From the NCBI GenBank assembly GCA_036566745.1, contig DATCVR010000325.1, forward strand, positions 1-21,799: DNA of 21,799 bases, given 5' to 3'. Below are positions 6,346 through 13,144 of the stretch, piece after piece (within the stretch, counting starts at the first letter, position 1; the number at the start of each line of letters is the position of its first letter). Below the pieces are notes generated by a model. It was not told where the DNA came from. It did no database searches and saw only the letters and a program-made list of their open reading frames with translations. Both the position numbers and the translations under genes were made by a program. Origin of the DNA: DATCVR01 sp036566745 (GTDB lineage: Bacteria; Actinomycetota; Actinomycetes; Jiangellales; Jiangellaceae).

Positions 6346-7245
6346 TCATGCCGCCGCGCAGCCGCCCGGTGCCACCACGCTCGCGGTGGCTCCGGTGACG
6401 CGCACGCTCACCGTGGCGGCGTTGTCGTCGTCGTCCACCTCACGGAGCAGCCCGAGCGGATCGGCCGAGAGGGTCAGGCAGTAGCGGCCGTCGGCCAGGT
6501 CGGGCGGCAGCGGCAGGGCCTGCCCGTCGAGGTCGGAGCGGTACACGTCGCCCCACCCCGGCGAGATGCCCTGGATCGAATCGCGCTCGCACTCGCCGTA
6601 CGTCTCGGGCGCGATCGGATCGACGCTGAGCGGACGGCTGTCCCGCAGGCAGAAGCTCACCTTGTCGGCGGCCACGATCGGGGCGGTCGAGCCGGGGGCG
6701 GTGAGGACGTAGCGGGCCGAGGCGTCGAAGTGCCAGTGGCCGTGGGTGGGGTGGTCGATCATGCAGCCGGCCGGGGTCACGGACTGCTCGACGTCGGTCG
6801 CGGGGTCGTGCACGCCGTCGGCGTCGGCGTCGACATAGACCACCTGGCTGGCGAAGTGCTGCTCGGGCGGGCACGCGGTCGCCCCGGCCGGCACGACGAC
6901 GAGTGGGCCGGGGCCGGAGTTGACCAGCACGCCGGCGAATCGCAGCAGCCGGGTGCCGTCGGCCGCGACCTCGATATGGACGTCCTCGGCCGGGAGGCTG
7001 GACAGGTCGGGCAGGAGCAGCGGCGGCCCCGCCGGGGTCGGGGTCGGGGTCGGGGTGGAACCCGGGCCCGGGGTACTCGGCGACGGCGTGTCCGCGGACG
7101 GCGTGCCCGCATCGGTCGAGCCGCCGGGCGACGCCCCCTCGCGAGCGTCGGACGCCGAACACGCCGTGGCGAGGAGGACGATCACCGCGACCGGCCATCC
7201 GGACCGGGCGCGGACCGAGCTGGCTGCTGATCGTGTCGATGTCAT
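6346..7245 (-). CDS. secreted lipoprotein with lysyl-oxidase-like domain
   Basis: This is a 299-aa exported protein. The signal has basic residues, then WPVAVIVLLATAC; the ATAC lipobox is weak (Ala rather than Leu at -3) but predicts lipid attachment at about Cys29. A Ser/Thr/Pro/Gly linker (about 35-75) follows, ending in a TPTPTPTP tract. The domain starts at LLLPDLSSLP. It carries the copper-site motif DHPTHGHWHFDASARYVL, then DKVSFCLRDS, then YGECERDSIQGISPGWGDVY, and ends with DGRYCLTLSADPLGLLREVD and DNNA-like DDNAATV. This is the bacterial lysyl oxidase pattern. Such copper amine oxidases form a lysine-tyrosyl quinone; the Lys in DKVSFCL is a candidate. The ATG follows GGGGGG at a 3-base gap. 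The substrate is unknown. Confidence 0.8.
   Translation of the reverse strand: MTSTRSAASSVRARSGWPVAVIVLLATACSASDAREGASPGGSTDAGTPSADTPSPSTPGPGSTPTPTPTPAGPPLLLPDLSSLPAEDVHIEVAADGTRLLRFAGVLVNSGPGPLVVVPAGATACPPEQHFASQVVYVDADADGVHDPATDVEQSVTPAGCMIDHPTHGHWHFDASARYVLTAPGSTAPIVAADKVSFCLRDSRPLSVDPIAPETYGECERDSIQGISPGWGDVYRSDLDGQALPLPPDLADGRYCLTLSADPLGLLREVDDDDNAATVSVRVTGATASVVAPGGCAAA
7034..7055 (+). repeat. hexanucleotide repeat forming a perfect G-quadruplex motif
   Basis: On the plus strand there are four GGGG runs separated by TC (7034-7037, 7040-7043, 7046-7049, 7052-7055). The strand is the template of the lipoprotein gene, and the repeat encodes the TPTPTPTP linker. Confidence 0.75.
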
Positions 7246-7295
7246 GGACCCCCCGATCCATTGCGACGAGCGATCGTCGACCCTGAACCGTCAAC

Positions 7296-7964
7296 TTAAC
7301 CCGGCGCGCCGCTCGGAACCAGGTCGGCGAGCGAGGTGACGACGCGGTGCGCCCCGGCGCCGAGCAGGCTCTTCTCGTCCGTCGTGGTGGTCACGGCCAC
7401 GACTCGCCCGATGCCGGCCCTGGCCGCCGACTCGACGCCGGGCACGGTGTCCTCGATCGCCATCGCCTCGGCCGGCGGGACGTGGAGGGCCGCGGCACCG
7501 GCCAGGTAGGGGCCCGGGTCTGGCTTGCCGTCGACGACGTCCTCCCAGGTCACGAGCGTGGAGAAGCACTCGCGCAGGCCGAGCAGCTCACCCACCGCGT
7601 ACTCGGCCCAGGCCCGGTTCGCCGACGTGACCAGCGCGATGGGCACGCCGCGGGCATGGGTGGTGCGGACGAACTCGGCGGCCCCGAGGGTGGGCTCGGG
7701 CGGTGCGGCCTGCGGGTCGAGATAGGAGAGCACCTCGGCGACCAGCGCGTCGGGATCCTCGCCGGCCCACGGCCCGGGCATCGTGGCGAAGACGTCGCTG
7801 CCCCGGCGTCCGCGGAAGTGTCGTCGCGTCTCGGTGTCGACGTCCCAGCCGCGGGCGGCGAAGAACTGCTGGTAGGCGGCCTGGTGCCCGGGCTCGCTGT
7901 CGATCAGCGTGCCGTCGAGGTCGAGGAGGACGGCACGCCAGCGGCCACCGATCAGTGCACCCAT
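7296..7964 (-). CDS. HAD-superfamily sugar phosphatase or phosphomutase (beta-phosphoglucomutase-like)
   Basis: This is a 222-aa HAD enzyme. Motif I is LLDLDGTLIDSE, with the nucleophile Asp15 and acid/base Asp17. Motif II is ALVTSANR, motif III is the Lys in DGKPDPGPY, and motif IV is AIEDTVPGV. The helical cap lies between motifs I and II, as in the beta-phosphoglucomutase/YcjU subfamily that acts on sugar phosphates. The ATG at 7962-7964 overlaps the end of the EIIA gene by 13 bases, so it is translationally tied to the PTS operon. It probably dephosphorylates or isomerises a PTS-derived sugar phosphate. The long in-frame extension upstream is the EIIA gene read in another frame. Confidence 0.85.
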   Translation of the reverse strand: MGALIGGRWRAVLLDLDGTLIDSEPGHQAAYQQFFAARGWDVDTETRRHFRGRRGSDVFATMPGPWAGEDPDALVAEVLSYLDPQAAPPEPTLGAAEFVRTTHARGVPIALVTSANRAWAEYAVGELLGLRECFSTLVTWEDVVDGKPDPGPYLAGAAALHVPPAEAMAIEDTVPGVESAARAGIGRVVAVTTTTDEKSLLGAGAHRVVTSLADLVPSGAPG

Positions 7965-8422
7965 GCGAACAGCACGTCTCCCACGGCGATCGGACCCGGG
8001 GCCCGGACGCCGCTCAGCGCCTCCGGAGTGGCGTCCAGGGCGACGACCGGGACGACCGGCGAACGACCGCCCGCCTCGACCTCCGCCGGGTTCCACGTGA
8101 CGACCGGATCGCCGGCAGCCACCTCGTCACCCTCGGCGACGTGCAGCTCGAAGCCCTCACCGGCCAGCTGCACCGTGTCGATGCCGAGGTGGGTGAGCAC
8201 TCCGGCACCGCCGGGGGTCTTCACCACGAACGCGTGGGGATGCAGCTTGACGACCTCGCCCGACACCGGCGCCACGGCCTGGACGGGGCCGTTGCGCGGC
8301 GGGTCGACGGCGGTGCCGGGTCCGACCAGGGCAGCCGAGAACACCGGGTCGGGGACCTCGGTCAGCGCGATCACCCGCCCGGGCACCGGTGTCACGACCT
8401 GGTCGGTCGTGCCATCGCTCAC
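7952..8422 (-). CDS. PTS EIIA component, glucose family
   Basis: This 156-aa cytosolic phosphocarrier accepts phosphate from HPr and passes it to EIIB. It begins near TPVPGRVIAL, the usual beta-strand start of IIA-Glc. The two active-site histidines are His63 in HPHAF and His78 in VLTHLGIDTVQLAGEGF, which match His75 and His90 of the E. coli protein. GDPVVTWNP and PIAVGDVLFAW complete the beta-sandwich. The GTG at 8420-8422 overlaps the EIIB stop by four bases (GTGA). A longer in-frame extension exists but lies inside the EIIB gene. A separate IIA gene, not fused to IIBC, is typical of actinobacterial N-acetylglucosamine and glucose systems. Confidence 0.93.
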   Translation of the reverse strand: MSDGTTDQVVTPVPGRVIALTEVPDPVFSAALVGPGTAVDPPRNGPVQAVAPVSGEVVKLHPHAFVVKTPGGAGVLTHLGIDTVQLAGEGFELHVAEGDEVAAGDPVVTWNPAEVEAGGRSPVVPVVALDATPEALSGVRAPGPIAVGDVLFAWVH

Positions 8423-8649
8423 ATCAAGTCCTCGATGTCGGTGGCCAGGGTGTCGGCCTCGGGGCCGACGACGACCTGCACGACCGAGCCGGAGGAGATG
8501 ACGCCGAAGGCACCGGCCGCCTTGAGCGCCCGCTCGTCGACCAGCGCCGGGTTGTCGACCTCGGTGCGCAGCCGGGTGGCGCACGGCTCGATCTCGACGA
8601 TGTTGTCGACGCCTCCCAGGGCGGCGAGAATCTGTTCGGCCTTGCTCAT
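8419..8649 (-). CDS. PTS EIIB component, glucose/N-acetylglucosamine family
   Basis: This stand-alone EIIB domain of 76 aa carries the phosphorylated cysteine, Cys23, in IEPCATRLRTEV, followed by a conserved Asp-containing turn. It opens with KAEQILAALGG, the usual helix 1, and ends with the GAFGVISSG and VQVVVGP strands of the family. It takes phosphate from EIIA and donates it to the sugar bound to EIIC. Its ATG overlaps the SIS gene stop (ATGA), and its stop overlaps the EIIA start (GTGA), so SIS, IIB and IIA form a tightly coupled string. The partner EIIC is encoded on the other strand at 11600-13009. Confidence 0.93.
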   Translation of the reverse strand: MSKAEQILAALGGVDNIVEIEPCATRLRTEVDNPALVDERALKAAGAFGVISSGSVVQVVVGPEADTLATDIEDLM

Positions 8650-9731
8650 TCCTGTCCTCCGGTGGTGGGTTCCGCAGTGGTGTCGATCGGGTCGGTCTGG
8701 GTGACCTTGGACAGCCCGCGCGGGGCGTCCGGGTCGAGGCCGAGGCGGTGGGCCAGGGCCTCCACGGTGAGCTGGGCGGGCACGACGAGCGCCAGCGGCG
8801 CCACCGTCTCGGGAAGGTCGGGTCCGGCGACGGCGACGTCGACGGCTGCGGCGAAACCGGCGTCGCCGCCGATGCCCACCGTGGCCGCAGCGCCGCGTTC
8901 GCGCAGGTCGTGGGCGAGTTCGGTCATGCCGGACACCATCGGCCCGTCGCCGGCGGAGACCAGCAGCGCGACGTGGTCGGCGTCGACCACCGCGATCGGG
9001 CCGTGCCGGAGGTCGGCGTAGGAGAGCCCGCGCACCGGACGCAGGCAGGTCTCCTCGAGCTTGAGGGCGGCCTCGAGAGCCGTGCCGAAGACGATGCCCC
9101 GGCCGCTGACCAGTGTCTCCATCGTGGAGGCGAGGCGTTCGGCGGCGGCGTCGACACCGACCCGCTCGGCGATCAGCCGCTCGACCTCGGCGGGCACCCG
9201 GTCGAGGTCGGGGTCGAGGGCGTGCGAGTCGGGGGCCAGCGCGCCGGCGAGCACGGCCATCGCGACGAGCTGCGTGGTGTACGACTTCGTGGCCGGTACG
9301 GCGAGCTCCTTGCCCGCCTGGGTGACCAGCGCCATGTCGGCCGCCGCCGCGAGCGCGCTGTGGGCGTCGTTGGTGACCGCGACGGTGCGGGCACCGCGAT
9401 CCGCGGCCCACTCCTGGGTCTCGACGATCTCCTGGGTCTCGCCCGACTGCGACACGGACACGACCAGCGCCTCGGAGAGGTCGAGGTCGGCGTGGTAATG
9501 CGTGGCGACGCTCGGCGCGGCCAGTCCGCCCGGCCGTCCGGCGTGGACCTCGAGCAGGTAGCGGCCGTAGATCGCGGCGTTGTCGGAAGACCCGCGGGCG
9601 ACGAACAGCACCACGCGGCGGTCGTCGGCCAGCTGGCGCAGGGCACCTCGTAGGGGGCGAAGCGTGTCGAGCGTGCGGGCGAGCGCCTCGGGCTGCTCGG
9701 CGATCTCGCGGGCCATCGTCGTCTCGGTCAC
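8646..9731 (-). CDS. SIS-domain sugar-phosphate isomerase/deaminase (GlmS isomerase-like)
   Basis: This is a 361-aa protein with two SIS domains and no glutaminase domain. Domain 1 has VARGSSDNAAIYG (44-56), VSQSGETQEI (93-102) and GKELAVPATKSYTTQ. Domain 2 has GRGIVFGTALEAALKLEE and YADLRHGPIAVVD. The C-terminal loop DPDAPRGLSKVTQTD matches the GlmS end D-x-D-x-P-R-N-L-A-K-S-V-T, including the catalytic Lys. Without glutaminase it cannot use glutamine as GlmS does; deamination of glucosamine-6-phosphate is the likely role. A fructosamine-phosphate deglycase is the main alternative. The GTG at 9729-9731 follows AGGAG with 7 bases between. It heads the IIB-IIA-HAD operon downstream of a GntR regulator. 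Confidence 0.87.
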   Translation of the reverse strand: MTETTMAREIAEQPEALARTLDTLRPLRGALRQLADDRRVVLFVARGSSDNAAIYGRYLLEVHAGRPGGLAAPSVATHYHADLDLSEALVVSVSQSGETQEIVETQEWAADRGARTVAVTNDAHSALAAAADMALVTQAGKELAVPATKSYTTQLVAMAVLAGALAPDSHALDPDLDRVPAEVERLIAERVGVDAAAERLASTMETLVSGRGIVFGTALEAALKLEETCLRPVRGLSYADLRHGPIAVVDADHVALLVSAGDGPMVSGMTELAHDLRERGAAATVGIGGDAGFAAAVDVAVAGPDLPETVAPLALVVPAQLTVEALAHRLGLDPDAPRGLSKVTQTDPIDTTAEPTTGGQE

Positions 9732-9771
9732 GCAGTACTCCTGTTCGGTGGAACGGATCCAGCTTGCTCGG

Positions 9772-9794
9772 TCGGTGCGGCGCTGCGCCACCGA
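9772..9794. repeat. hairpin between gntR-type gene and SIS gene
   Basis: TCGGT-GC-GGCG-CTG-CGCC-ACCGA folds with 9 base pairs and a 2-base bulge. It lies in the 92-bp gap upstream of the SIS gene. It may be a weak attenuator or processing site; there is no U-tract. Confidence 0.35.
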
Positions 9795-9823
9795 TGCGGC
9801 GCCCGGGGTCGCCGGGTCCAGTA

Positions 9824-10603
9824 TCAGGGCAGATCGGACTCGCCTGGTGCGGGCGGTCGGGTGCGGGCAGTGCGCGGCATGACCGCCGGATGCGGCCGAG
9901 CGACCGGCACCCACAGCGTGTAGCGGTCGGAGCGGTAGGCCGAACGCGCGTACTCGATGGGCTCGTTGCCGGTGAAGGCGCGGCGGGAGATCCGCAGGAC
10001 GGGCTTCCCGCGGCGGATCGTCAGCAGCTCGGCTTCCTCGTGGTCGGCCTCGCCGGCGTCGATGGTGTCCTCGCCCCAGTCCGGGATCAGCCCGCGCGCC
10101 GCGAGTTCGACGTAGACGCTGGTCGGAGGCTCGTCGTCGATGAATCCGGGCAGCCGGCCGGCTGGCAGCCAGGTGTGCTCGACGGCCATCGGCTCGTCGT
10201 CGGCGAAGCGCAGCCGATGGAGGTGGACGACGGCGGCTCCGGGCTTGAGCTCGAGGGCCGCGGCGATGTCGGGCTCGGCGCCGATCTCCTCGGCGGCGAG
10301 GACCTTGACCGAGGCCGTCATGCCCCGGCGGGTCATCTCCTCGGTGAACGAGGCGAGCCGGACCTGGAGGTCGACCTTGGGCGGCGCGACGTAGGTGCCG
10401 CTGCCCTGCACCCGCTCGAGCACGCCCTCGACGACGAGCGCGTCGACCGCCTGGCGGACCGTCATGCGGGACACCCCGAAGCGCTCGCACAGCGCGCGCT
10501 CGGAGGGCACCGGATCGCCCGGACCCAGCTCGCTGGTGACGAGCGCCCTGAGGTAGTCACGTACCTGGAGGTACTTCAGGGTCGTTCGGCGCAAGGAGAG
10601 CAC
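9824..10603 (-). CDS. GntR-family (HutC/DasR-like, UTRA) regulator 1
   Basis: This is a 259-aa repressor. The winged-helix DNA-binding domain spans about residues 9-75: YLQVRDYLRALV, then VPSERALCERFGVSRMTVRQ and the wing ERVQGSGTYVAPP. The UTRA ligand domain runs from LQVRLASFTEEMTRRG to RYTLWVPVARPHP, with HLHRLRFADDEPMAVE and the EPIEYARSAYRSDRY signature. UTRA domains of this type bind sugar phosphates such as glucosamine-6-phosphate. It lies upstream of the SIS-IIB-IIA-HAD genes on the same strand and is divergent from a paralogue. The GTG at 10601-10603 has no clear ribosome binding site. It likely controls this PTS locus, and perhaps the divergent one, through the operator at 10707-10729. 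Confidence 0.9.
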   Translation of the reverse strand: MLSLRRTTLKYLQVRDYLRALVTSELGPGDPVPSERALCERFGVSRMTVRQAVDALVVEGVLERVQGSGTYVAPPKVDLQVRLASFTEEMTRRGMTASVKVLAAEEIGAEPDIAAALELKPGAAVVHLHRLRFADDEPMAVEHTWLPAGRLPGFIDDEPPTSVYVELAARGLIPDWGEDTIDAGEADHEEAELLTIRRGKPVLRISRRAFTGNEPIEYARSAYRSDRYTLWVPVARPHPAVMPRTARTRPPAPGESDLP

Positions 10604-10668
10604 GGCACTCGCATGGGCTCAGGGCTCGCCGCCGAAACGACGTGCCGGACGAAACGGGCACACACCAC

Positions 10669-10697
10669 TTGACAACCACGGTGCGCGGCAACATCGT
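10669..10697 (+). promoter_or_regulatory. promoter for regulator 2 and EIIC
   Basis: A perfect -35 TTGACA (10669-10674) is followed after 17 bases by a weak -10, CATCGT (10692-10697). Transcription would start near 10704, just before the operator, so a bound repressor would block it. Confidence 0.4.
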
Positions 10698-10698
10698 A
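10693..10698 (-). promoter_or_regulatory. -10 element for regulator 1
   Basis: TACGAT on the minus strand matches the -10 consensus well. The dre-like operator covers the position where its -35 would lie. Confidence 0.35.
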
Positions 10699-10706
10699 TG
10701 GCCCAC

Positions 10707-10729
10707 CTGGTCGAGACATCTAGACCAGT
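10707..10729. promoter_or_regulatory. DasR dre-like operator in the divergent gap
   Basis: CTGGTC-N10-GACCAG forms the outer inverted repeat. The right-hand 16 bases (10714-10729), AGACATCTAGACCAGT, match the Streptomyces dre consensus ACTGGTCTAGACCAGT at 12 of 16 positions, including an unbroken TCTAGACCAGT. It lies between divergent promoter elements, so one site could control both GntR transcripts. Confidence 0.6.
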
Positions 10730-10833
10730 CCCTACCACCGGGCGAACCTCGGCCCGACTCACGCGCAGCACCAGCCCTGTCGAGGAGCCGACCAGCACCC
10801 GCGGGCACACACCGGGGGAGAGAGGATGCGACC

Positions 10834-11589
10834 GTGAGCGTCGTAGACGGCCCGGTGCCCAAGCACCGGCAGCTGCGTGACATCCTCCTGGCGCTGGTCG
10901 AGGGCGAGCTCGTCCCCGACGCCGCGGTGCCGTCCGAGCGCGAGCTCGTCGCGCGGTTCGGGGTCAGCCGGGCGACCGTGCGCGAGGCCGTGGGCCGGCT
11001 GGTCGCCGAGGGCCGGCTGTACCGAGTGCGCGGGAAGGGCACGTTCGTCGCCGCGCCGCGCATCGAGTCGCAGATGCATCTCGCGTCGTTCACCGAGGAC
11101 ATGCGCCGCCGCGGGCACAAGCCCTCGACGGTGGTGCTGGGCGCCGACGAGACCGCCGCTCCGCCGCCGGCGCGGGCCGCGCTCGGGCTCGACGTGACCG
11201 ACCGCGCGTTCCGGATCGAGCGGCTGCGTTCGGCCGACGGTTCGCCGATGGCGCACGAGGTGTCCTGGCTTCCGGCCGCACCGCTTCCCGGGCTGCTCGA
11301 ACGCGATCTCACCAGCTCGGTGTACTCGATCTTGGCCCACGACTACGGCCGCGTGCTCGATGCGGCCGCGCAGACCGTGTGGGCCGAGGGCGCGGACCCG
11401 CTGCGGGCCCGGCTGCTCCGCGTCCCCCCTGCTGCCCCGCTCCTCGTCTTCCGAAAGACGTCGTACGCGTCGGGGCGGCCGATGGAGCACGTCACCTCCT
11501 GGTACCGGGCCGACCGGTATCAGGTCCACATGACGCTCGATCGAACCCCGCACGCCGGATCGACCCACGTCGGCCCGGCCCGTCCGTAA
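10834..11589 (+). CDS. GntR-family (HutC/DasR-like, UTRA) regulator 2
   Basis: This 251-aa paralogue of regulator 1 has the same layout. The winged helix is at about residues 9-73: PKHRQLRDILLALVEGEL, then VPSERELVARFGVSRATVRE and the wing YRVRGKGTFVAAPR. A UTRA domain follows (MHLASFTEDMRRRGHKPS, FRIERLRSADGSPMAHE, RPMEHVTSWYRADRYQVH). I chose the GTG at 10834 because AGAGAGG precedes it by 8 bases; the longer in-frame ATG at 10642 would place the promoter and operator inside the gene. Its TAA stop overlaps the AAAGGAG ribosome binding site of the EIIC gene, so the two form an operon. Having two regulators of one family suggests either two inducers or mutual control through the shared intergenic operator. 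Confidence 0.9.
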   Translation: MSVVDGPVPKHRQLRDILLALVEGELVPDAAVPSERELVARFGVSRATVREAVGRLVAEGRLYRVRGKGTFVAAPRIESQMHLASFTEDMRRRGHKPSTVVLGADETAAPPPARAALGLDVTDRAFRIERLRSADGSPMAHEVSWLPAAPLPGLLERDLTSSVYSILAHDYGRVLDAAAQTVWAEGADPLRARLLRVPPAAPLLVFRKTSYASGRPMEHVTSWYRADRYQVHMTLDRTPHAGSTHVGPARP

Positions 11590-11599
11590 AGGAGCACCT

Positions 11600-13009
11600 T
11601 TGACTTCCGAGAGTGCGACAGCGTTGGCCATGCCGGACAAGAAGAAGCGCGGCTTCCCCGGCCTGGCCCAGCTGCAGAGGCTCGGACGCAGCCTCATGAT
11701 GCCGATCGCCGTGCTGCCGGCGGCGGCCATCCTCGCCCGACTGGGCTCGAACGACATGCTCGGTGGCGCCCCGGAGACCGGCGCCGACCCGGCCGGCCTG
11801 GCCCAGTTCGACGGGCTGCACTGGCTCCAGCCTGTCTCCGAGGTGATGGGTGCCGCGGGTAACGCGCTGCTCGGCAACCTCGGATTCCTCTTCGCCATCG
11901 GTGTCGCGATCGGGTTCGCCCGCAAATCCGACGGTTCGACGGCGCTCGCGGCGCTCGCCGGCTACCTGGTGTTCAACGGCGTCAACACGGTGATGTCGCC
12001 GCACATCCTCGGGGTGCCGCCGGACGACGCGATCCGGCCCTCCGACTACCTGATCAACTGGAGCGCGCTCGGCGGCATCATCATCGGCATCACCGCCGCG
12101 TTGCTGTGGCAGCGGTACCACCGGATCAAGCTTCCTCCGTACCTGGCGTTCTTCGGCGGCCGGCGGTTCGTGCCGATCGTCACGTCGTTCGCGGCGATGA
12201 TCATCGCGGTGCTGATGTCGTTCATCTACAAGCCCTTCAGCACCGGGCTGTTCAACCTGGGCGAGTGGACGGCCGAGAACGACGTCGTCGGTGGCGGCAT
12301 CTTCGGCTTCTTCAACCGGTTGCTGATCCCACTGGGCCTGCACCACATCCTCAACTCGTTCCCGTGGTTCCAGCTGCCGTCGCCGGACCCGGACATCACC
12401 GTGGTCGGCGACATCCCGCGGTTCCTGGCGGGCGACCCCACGGCCGGCATCTTCCAGACCGGCTTCTTCCCGATCATGATGTTCGCGCTCCCGGCCGCCG
12501 CCCTGGCGATCTGGCAGTGCGCCAAGCCGAGCCAGAAGAAGCTCATCGGCGGCATCATGATCTCGGCGGCGCTGACGTCGTTCGTCACCGGCGTGACCGA
12601 GCCGATCGAGTTCTCGTTCATGTTCGTCGCGTTCCCGCTGTACGTGGTCCACGCATTGCTGACCGGCACGTCGCTTGCCCTGGTGAACGCCTTGGACATG
12701 AGGGATGGCTTCGGTTTCTCGGCCGGTGCCATCGACTTCCTGCTGAACTGGCGGATCGCGGAACAACCAGCGTTGTTGATCGTCGTCGGACTCGTGTACG
12801 CGGCGATCTACTACTTCCTGTTCCGGTGGATCATCCTCAAGTTCAACCTGAGGACACCGGGCCGCGAGGACGACGGCGAGGAGGCCGGCAGCGCCGGTCC
12901 GGCGGGCTTCATCACCGACCAGCCCGACGAGGCGGTGAGGGAAGCGGTGACGGCCACCGGCGAGCAGCTACCCGAGGCGGCCGGAGGACCGAAGGCACAG
13001 AAGGCGTGA
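11600..13009 (+). CDS. PTS EIIC permease, glucose/N-acetylglucosamine family
   Basis: This 469-aa membrane permease binds the sugar and translocates it while EIIB phosphorylates it. It begins with a basic stretch and LQRLGRSLMMPIAVLPAAAI, the first helix of the family. It has about ten hydrophobic segments, including PLGLHHILNSFPW and the substrate-site signature GVTEPIEFSFMFVAFPLY (about 330-347). No EIIB domain is fused; a 50-residue polar tail follows the last helix. The start is TTG at 11600, 5 bases after AAAGGAG; an ATG ten codons in is the alternative. Its EIIA and EIIB partners are divergently encoded. N-acetylglucosamine is the favoured substrate from the neighbourhood, with glucose or another hexosamine possible. 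Confidence 0.9.
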   Translation: MTSESATALAMPDKKKRGFPGLAQLQRLGRSLMMPIAVLPAAAILARLGSNDMLGGAPETGADPAGLAQFDGLHWLQPVSEVMGAAGNALLGNLGFLFAIGVAIGFARKSDGSTALAALAGYLVFNGVNTVMSPHILGVPPDDAIRPSDYLINWSALGGIIIGITAALLWQRYHRIKLPPYLAFFGGRRFVPIVTSFAAMIIAVLMSFIYKPFSTGLFNLGEWTAENDVVGGGIFGFFNRLLIPLGLHHILNSFPWFQLPSPDPDITVVGDIPRFLAGDPTAGIFQTGFFPIMMFALPAAALAIWQCAKPSQKKLIGGIMISAALTSFVTGVTEPIEFSFMFVAFPLYVVHALLTGTSLALVNALDMRDGFGFSAGAIDFLLNWRIAEQPALLIVVGLVYAAIYYFLFRWIILKFNLRTPGREDDGEEAGSAGPAGFITDQPDEAVREAVTATGEQLPEAAGGPKAQKA

Positions 13010-13032
13010 CCTGACGTACTCGCACCACCCTT

Positions 13033-13100
13033 CGTCCCGGTGATCGTTGGAACGATCCGGTCGTCATGGCGACCACCTCGCGCCAACGACCACCGGGACG
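13033..13100. repeat. 18-bp imperfect inverted repeat between EIIC and ptsI
   Basis: Bases 13033-13050 pair with 13083-13100 at 17 of 18 positions around a 32-base loop. The loop holds a smaller repeat, GGTCG-N6-CGACC (13059-13074). The left arm overlaps a second palindrome, GATCGTT-GG-AACGATC (13042-13057), so two pairings exclude each other. It could be a terminator without a U-tract, a regulator site or a leader switch for ptsI. Confidence 0.65.
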
Positions 13101-13144
13101 GTTAACGTCGGGACAGCGTTCCTGGACCGACCCGAGGAGGACCG

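Noticed and set aside
8646..9731. SIS gene as full glucosamine-6-phosphate synthase (GlmS)
   Set aside because: The glutaminase domain with its N-terminal catalytic Cys is absent.
9732..10490. N-terminal extension of the SIS gene
   Set aside because: The frame overlaps regulator 1 on the same strand, and the sequence is Arg-rich out-of-frame translation.
11492..12766. Minus-strand open frame of 424 codons opposite EIIC
   Set aside because: Extremely charged shadow of a membrane-protein gene.
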